Positions 61,040 through 64,000 of a stretch of DNA of 64,000 nt are shown in pieces. The DNA is taken from positions 1 to 64,000 of the forward strand of contig NZ_SJOJ01000011.1 in the NCBI RefSeq assembly GCF_004330295.1, in the 5' to 3' direction. The notes beneath the pieces were generated by a model that saw only the letters and a list, made by a program, of their open reading frames with translations, was not told the DNA's origin and did no database searches. Origin of the DNA: Rahnella victoriana. Lineage in GTDB: Bacteria; Pseudomonadota; Gammaproteobacteria; Enterobacterales; Enterobacteriaceae. The first letter of the stretch is position 1; every line of letters starts with the position of its first letter. Made by a program: the position numbers and the translations under genes.

Positions 61040-61858
61040 TTATTCGGGGGAATAGGTGAGGTGTGGAGTGTGCAGCCAGTGTTGCAAAAAGTGAGACACA
61101 GCCTGATTGCGGCAATGTCCGATAATTTGTAGATGCGCCGACTGGGCTTTTAAGGCCGGTAAGGCGTTGCCCATAATCAGCCCCATCCCGACCCCTTCCA
61201 GCATTTCTTTGTCATTCATCGCATCACCGAATGCCATGCATTCGGCCATCTCTATCCCGAGACCTGCGGTTAGAAGCGCCAGTGCGCTGCCTTTATTACT
61301 GCCTGCGGGCTGAACATCCAGACAATCTGCCGCTGAAAAACACAAATCAAGCCGCGGGCCGAAGTGCGCTTCAAGCTGAGGCACCAGCGCCAGCAGGGTT
61401 TCGTGAGGAGCGCAGAAACAAACTTTGCTGTTCCCCGAATCCGGCAATAAACGCAGATCCTGCAACTGATAGCGGAAGCCACTGAACTGATGCGGGATTA
61501 GCAAATCCGGGTCGTCGAGGGCGGTGAACCAGCCATCATCGCGGAAGACATGCAGGCTTGCAGGCGTATCCCAGACGGTATGCAGAAGTTCATGCGCGCA
61601 ATCTTCCGATAAATCACTGGCATGCAGCCGGTTGCCTGACAAATCATGAATACGTGTGCCGTTACCGGTGATCAGAAAACCATCCAGCCCGATATTCGCC
61701 AGAATATCTTTCATTTCGAGATAATGACGGCCCGTCGCAAAGGTCAGTTTCACCGGCTTTTCCGCCAGCTGTCTCAGCGTCGCCAGCGTTTTTTCGCCCA
61801 ATGTGTGATCAGGTAAAAGCAGTGTGCCATCCATATCAAATGCAGCTAAACGGAACAT
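61040..61858 (-). CDS. cof: HAD-family phosphatase Cof (HMP-PP hydrolase)
   Basis: Cof-type haloacid dehalogenase phosphatase of 272 residues, equal to E. coli Cof; it hydrolyses sugar phosphates and the thiamin precursor HMP pyrophosphate. Motif I DMDGTL is at 8-13, motif II is the Thr of FATGRH, and motif III/IV are in SNKGSAL and FGDAMNDKEML. The start MFRLAAFDMDG at 61858 has AGAGAG upstream. The C-terminus HCRNQAVSHFLQHWLHTPHLTYSPE is conserved. Confidence 0.95.
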   Translation of the reverse strand: MFRLAAFDMDGTLLLPDHTLGEKTLATLRQLAEKPVKLTFATGRHYLEMKDILANIGLDGFLITGNGTRIHDLSGNRLHASDLSEDCAHELLHTVWDTPASLHVFRDDGWFTALDDPDLLIPHQFSGFRYQLQDLRLLPDSGNSKVCFCAPHETLLALVPQLEAHFGPRLDLCFSAADCLDVQPAGSNKGSALALLTAGLGIEMAECMAFGDAMNDKEMLEGVGMGLIMGNALPALKAQSAHLQIIGHCRNQAVSHFLQHWLHTPHLTYSPE

Positions 61859-62049
61859 ATTTTCTCTCTGAGCAGGGGTGTTTTTCACGTTCAAAGTATG
61901 GACTGCTATTTGCGGAACTAATAGTGAACAGTTTATGAATACTGTTCCGGTTTTAGATCACACTTTCAGATTCACCTTCAGCCAGCGCGCCAGACGTAAG
62001 ATATGCTGAACGGATTAATCCATCCGCAAAATGAGGTTCCGTATTTACC

Positions 62050-63762
62050 GTGCGTCTGCAAAACCGGCTCAATCAGTTTCAGCGTCTCTACCTGAAAACC
62101 GGACAACTTCCGGCGCAGTTTACCGTGGCAGAACTGGCGGAGATTTTCTGCTGCAGTGAACGTCATACCCGCACCTTGCTGTCTCATTTTCAGGATGCGG
62201 GCTGGATAGACTGGCAGTCGCAGGCTGGCCGGGGAAAACGTGCGTCACTTTGCTGCCTGAAAGCGCCGGAAGAATTACGGGGCGCCTATCTGCAGGATTT
62301 GCTCAACCACGGGGAACACTCTGCCGCATTACAGCTGAGTCAGTTGGATCCGTCACATCTGAATGCCCTGCTTTCTCCCCATCTTGGCGGGCAATGGCAG
62401 GAGGATGCCCCTACGCTGCGCATCCCTTATTACCGCCCGCTCCAGTCATTGGATCCGCTGGCGCTGACCGGCCGCGCCGAGCAGCATCTGGCGCACACCA
62501 TTCATGCCGGTCTGACACGTTTTGTTCCGGGGAACCAGACCCCTCAGCCGGATCTGGCTCATCACTGGCAAATCAGTAATAACGGCAAAACCTGGCAGTT
62601 TTTTCTGCGCAGTCAGCTGTTCTGGCATAACGGCGAACCCTTGAAAACAGCACAACTGATGACCCGTTTTCAACAGTTGCGGGATTTCCCGCGGGCTAAG
62701 CACAATCTGGCGTCAGTGATCAAAATATCTCAGCCGCATGCGCTATGCCTGCAATTTGATCTTGATAAACCAGACTACTGGCTGGCGCACCGCTTTGCCG
62801 ATCTCAATTGTCTGCTTTCTCATCCTGATGATCCGCATATTGGCGCGGGGCCGTTCCGGCTGACGACGTTTTCCCCTGAACTGGTCAGGCTCGAACAGCA
62901 CACGCTGTACGCGTTGCAGCATCCTTATCTGACGGCCATTGAGTTTTGGATCACGCCGCAACTGTTTGCGCAGAAGAATAACGTCAGCTGCCAGCATCCG
63001 GTGAGGATCATTCTGGGTGAGCAGGAAGAATTATCGCGGGTGAAGCCGGTCAGACGCAGCACCAGTCTGGGATTTTGCTATATCGCCGCCAACCTGAAAC
63101 GCGGTGTTTTAAACGCCTCTCAGGCGCAAAAAATTGTCCGCTTAATCCAGCGCAGCGGCATGCTGGATAATTTACCCATCGATCATGATCTGGTGAAAGC
63201 CAGCAAGGAGATGCTGCCGGGCTGGCCGATCCCCTTACATGACGATGCTGATGTTCCGTTACCACAAAAACTGAGACTGCTGTTTCATCCGCCGGTTGAA
63301 TTTGAACTGGTGGCACAAGCGCTGCAGGAAAAACTGGCAGAAGAAGGCTGCGTACTCGAGGTGGTTTACCATGCCGGACGCCTTTGGGAAGACGGCGAAT
63401 TGCTGGGGTCCGCTGATCTGCTGCTTGGCGATCGTCTGATTGGTGAATCTCCGGAAGCCACACTGGAAAACTGGCTGCAACAGGATCCGCTCTGGCCGGG
63501 GATCCTGGGCGAAAAAGAGCATACCCGTCTGCAAAAACGGCTGACCCGTATTCAGCAAATTCCGCAGGAGAACCGCCGGTCGGACGAACTGCGCGAACAT
63601 TTCTATCAGTGGATGCAATCCGCCATCGTCACTCCTCTGTTTAACTATCAGTATCAGGTCAGCGCACCGCCGCGCATCAGCGGTGTACAACTCACTGCCT
63701 GGGGCTGGTTTGATTTCTGTCAGGCATGGGTTCCTCCTCCCCTGCAAACGGAAAGTGCCTGA
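62050..63762 (+). CDS. ybaE: SgrR-family regulator with solute-binding domain (YbaE)
   Basis: Protein of 570 residues (E. coli YbaE 566) combining an N-terminal winged helix domain (about 1-115, with VAELAEIFCCSERHTRTLLSHFQDAGWIDW) and a C-terminal oligopeptide-binding-like domain (about 130-560, from LRIPYYRPLQSLDPL). No signal peptide, so the binding-protein part acts in the cytoplasm as a ligand sensor, as in SgrR. The start is GTG (MRLQNRLNQFQRLYLKTG). Ligand and targets unknown. In E. coli it also precedes queC. Confidence 0.92.
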   Translation: MRLQNRLNQFQRLYLKTGQLPAQFTVAELAEIFCCSERHTRTLLSHFQDAGWIDWQSQAGRGKRASLCCLKAPEELRGAYLQDLLNHGEHSAALQLSQLDPSHLNALLSPHLGGQWQEDAPTLRIPYYRPLQSLDPLALTGRAEQHLAHTIHAGLTRFVPGNQTPQPDLAHHWQISNNGKTWQFFLRSQLFWHNGEPLKTAQLMTRFQQLRDFPRAKHNLASVIKISQPHALCLQFDLDKPDYWLAHRFADLNCLLSHPDDPHIGAGPFRLTTFSPELVRLEQHTLYALQHPYLTAIEFWITPQLFAQKNNVSCQHPVRIILGEQEELSRVKPVRRSTSLGFCYIAANLKRGVLNASQAQKIVRLIQRSGMLDNLPIDHDLVKASKEMLPGWPIPLHDDADVPLPQKLRLLFHPPVEFELVAQALQEKLAEEGCVLEVVYHAGRLWEDGELLGSADLLLGDRLIGESPEATLENWLQQDPLWPGILGEKEHTRLQKRLTRIQQIPQENRRSDELREHFYQWMQSAIVTPLFNYQYQVSAPPRISGVQLTAWGWFDFCQAWVPPPLQTESA

Positions 63763-63806
63763 AGGAGCTGTTTCACTACACTCTGGCGATAAAGGAAAGT
63801 ACCATT

Positions 63807-63828
63807 AGGGCAGTTTTGCTGCCCTGAG
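63807..63828 (+). terminator. Hairpin between ybaE and queC
   Basis: Stem AGGGCAG/CTGCCCT (63807-63813 with 63819-63825), loop TTTTG. No T-run follows; it could be a weak terminator or part of the queC leader. Confidence 0.4.
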
Positions 63829-63872
63829 CGCAGTGGATTTCAGTCAATGGTTTTACACAACAGGTAATCAGA

Positions 63873-64000
63873 ATGAAAAGAGCAGTGGTGGTTTTTAGCG
63901 GCGGACAAGACTCAACAACCTGTCTGATTCAGGCTCTGAAGCAGTATGACGAAGTCCACTGTGTCACTTTCGATTATGGTCAGCGCCACCGTGCAGAAAT
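63873..64000 (+). CDS. queC: 7-cyano-7-deazaguanine synthase QueC, 5' end only
   Basis: The first 42 codons of preQ0 synthase, an ATP-dependent enzyme in queuosine tRNA modification. The PP-loop [10 protein letters not shown] is at residues 9-18, then VTFDYGQRH. The gene runs off the window. The zinc-binding cysteines at the C-terminus cannot be seen. Confidence 0.95.
   Translation, partial: MKRAVVVFSGGQDSTTCLIQALKQYDEVHCVTFDYGQRHRAE

Noticed and set aside
63763-63872. Possible preQ1 riboswitch before queC
   Set aside because: The gap holds one simple 7-bp hairpin, without the conserved preQ1 aptamer tail.

Overview
The window is chromosomal DNA of a member of the Enterobacterales. Protein after protein reads as a close relative of the Escherichia coli K-12 ybbP-queC region (roughly 11 min), in nearly the same order. 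The Hha homologue is 67 residues, the short YmoA-type form seen in Yersinia. ERIC elements and the accessory genes also fit the Yersiniaceae (a Rahnella- or Serratia-like genus). The genus is inference; no rRNA is present to settle it. There are no tRNAs, insertion sequences, prophage genes or CRISPR arrays.

Layout. 1-7.7 kb: ybbP (cut by the window edge), ybbA, tesA, ybbO, ybbN, qmcA, ybbJ and cueR. 7.7-9.5 kb: an accessory permease plus tungstate/molybdate-type binding protein with a ModE-like operator and no ATPase gene. 9.5-17 kb: copA under a CueR promoter, ybaP, the sRNA chiX, ybaK, fsr and ybaL. 17-28.6 kb: a PAS-GGDEF diguanylate cyclase, gsk, hemH, adk, a DMT exporter with a divergent LysR gene, htpG, recR, ybaB and dnaX. 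28.6-42 kb: malS (accessory), apt, ybaN, priC, ybaM, mscK, acrR, acrA and acrB. 42-45 kb: a zinc-starvation island made of rpmE2-rpmJ2 and a zinc-type ABC operon, each behind its own Zur-like box. 45-51 kb: an unknown AT-rich gene, tomB-hha, then a LysR gene with adenine deaminase and a purine permease. 51-64 kb: ffs (4.5S RNA), ybaZ, ybaY, tesB, amtB, glnK, mdlB, mdlA, decR with a divergent cysteine desulfhydrase-type PLP enzyme, cof, ybaE and the start of queC.

How the parts work together. The conserved backbone covers DNA replication and repair (dnaX, ybaB-recR, priC), purine salvage (apt, gsk, adk, ade and its permease), envelope and efflux functions (acrAB, mdlAB, mscK, qmcA-ybbJ) and nitrogen sensing (glnK-amtB behind a sigma-54 promoter with NtrC-type sites). 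Metal homeostasis is unusually dense: copper (cueR, copA), probably molybdate/tungstate, and zinc.

The most notable non-gene signals are: a slippery heptamer followed by a well-formed H-type pseudoknot inside copA, predicted to yield a 72-residue copper chaperone; the dnaX gamma frameshift signal; a ModE-like 24-bp operator before an ABC transporter that lacks an ATPase; and an unannotated 35-residue membrane peptide gene heading the Zur-controlled ABC operon, translationally coupled to the ATPase gene.
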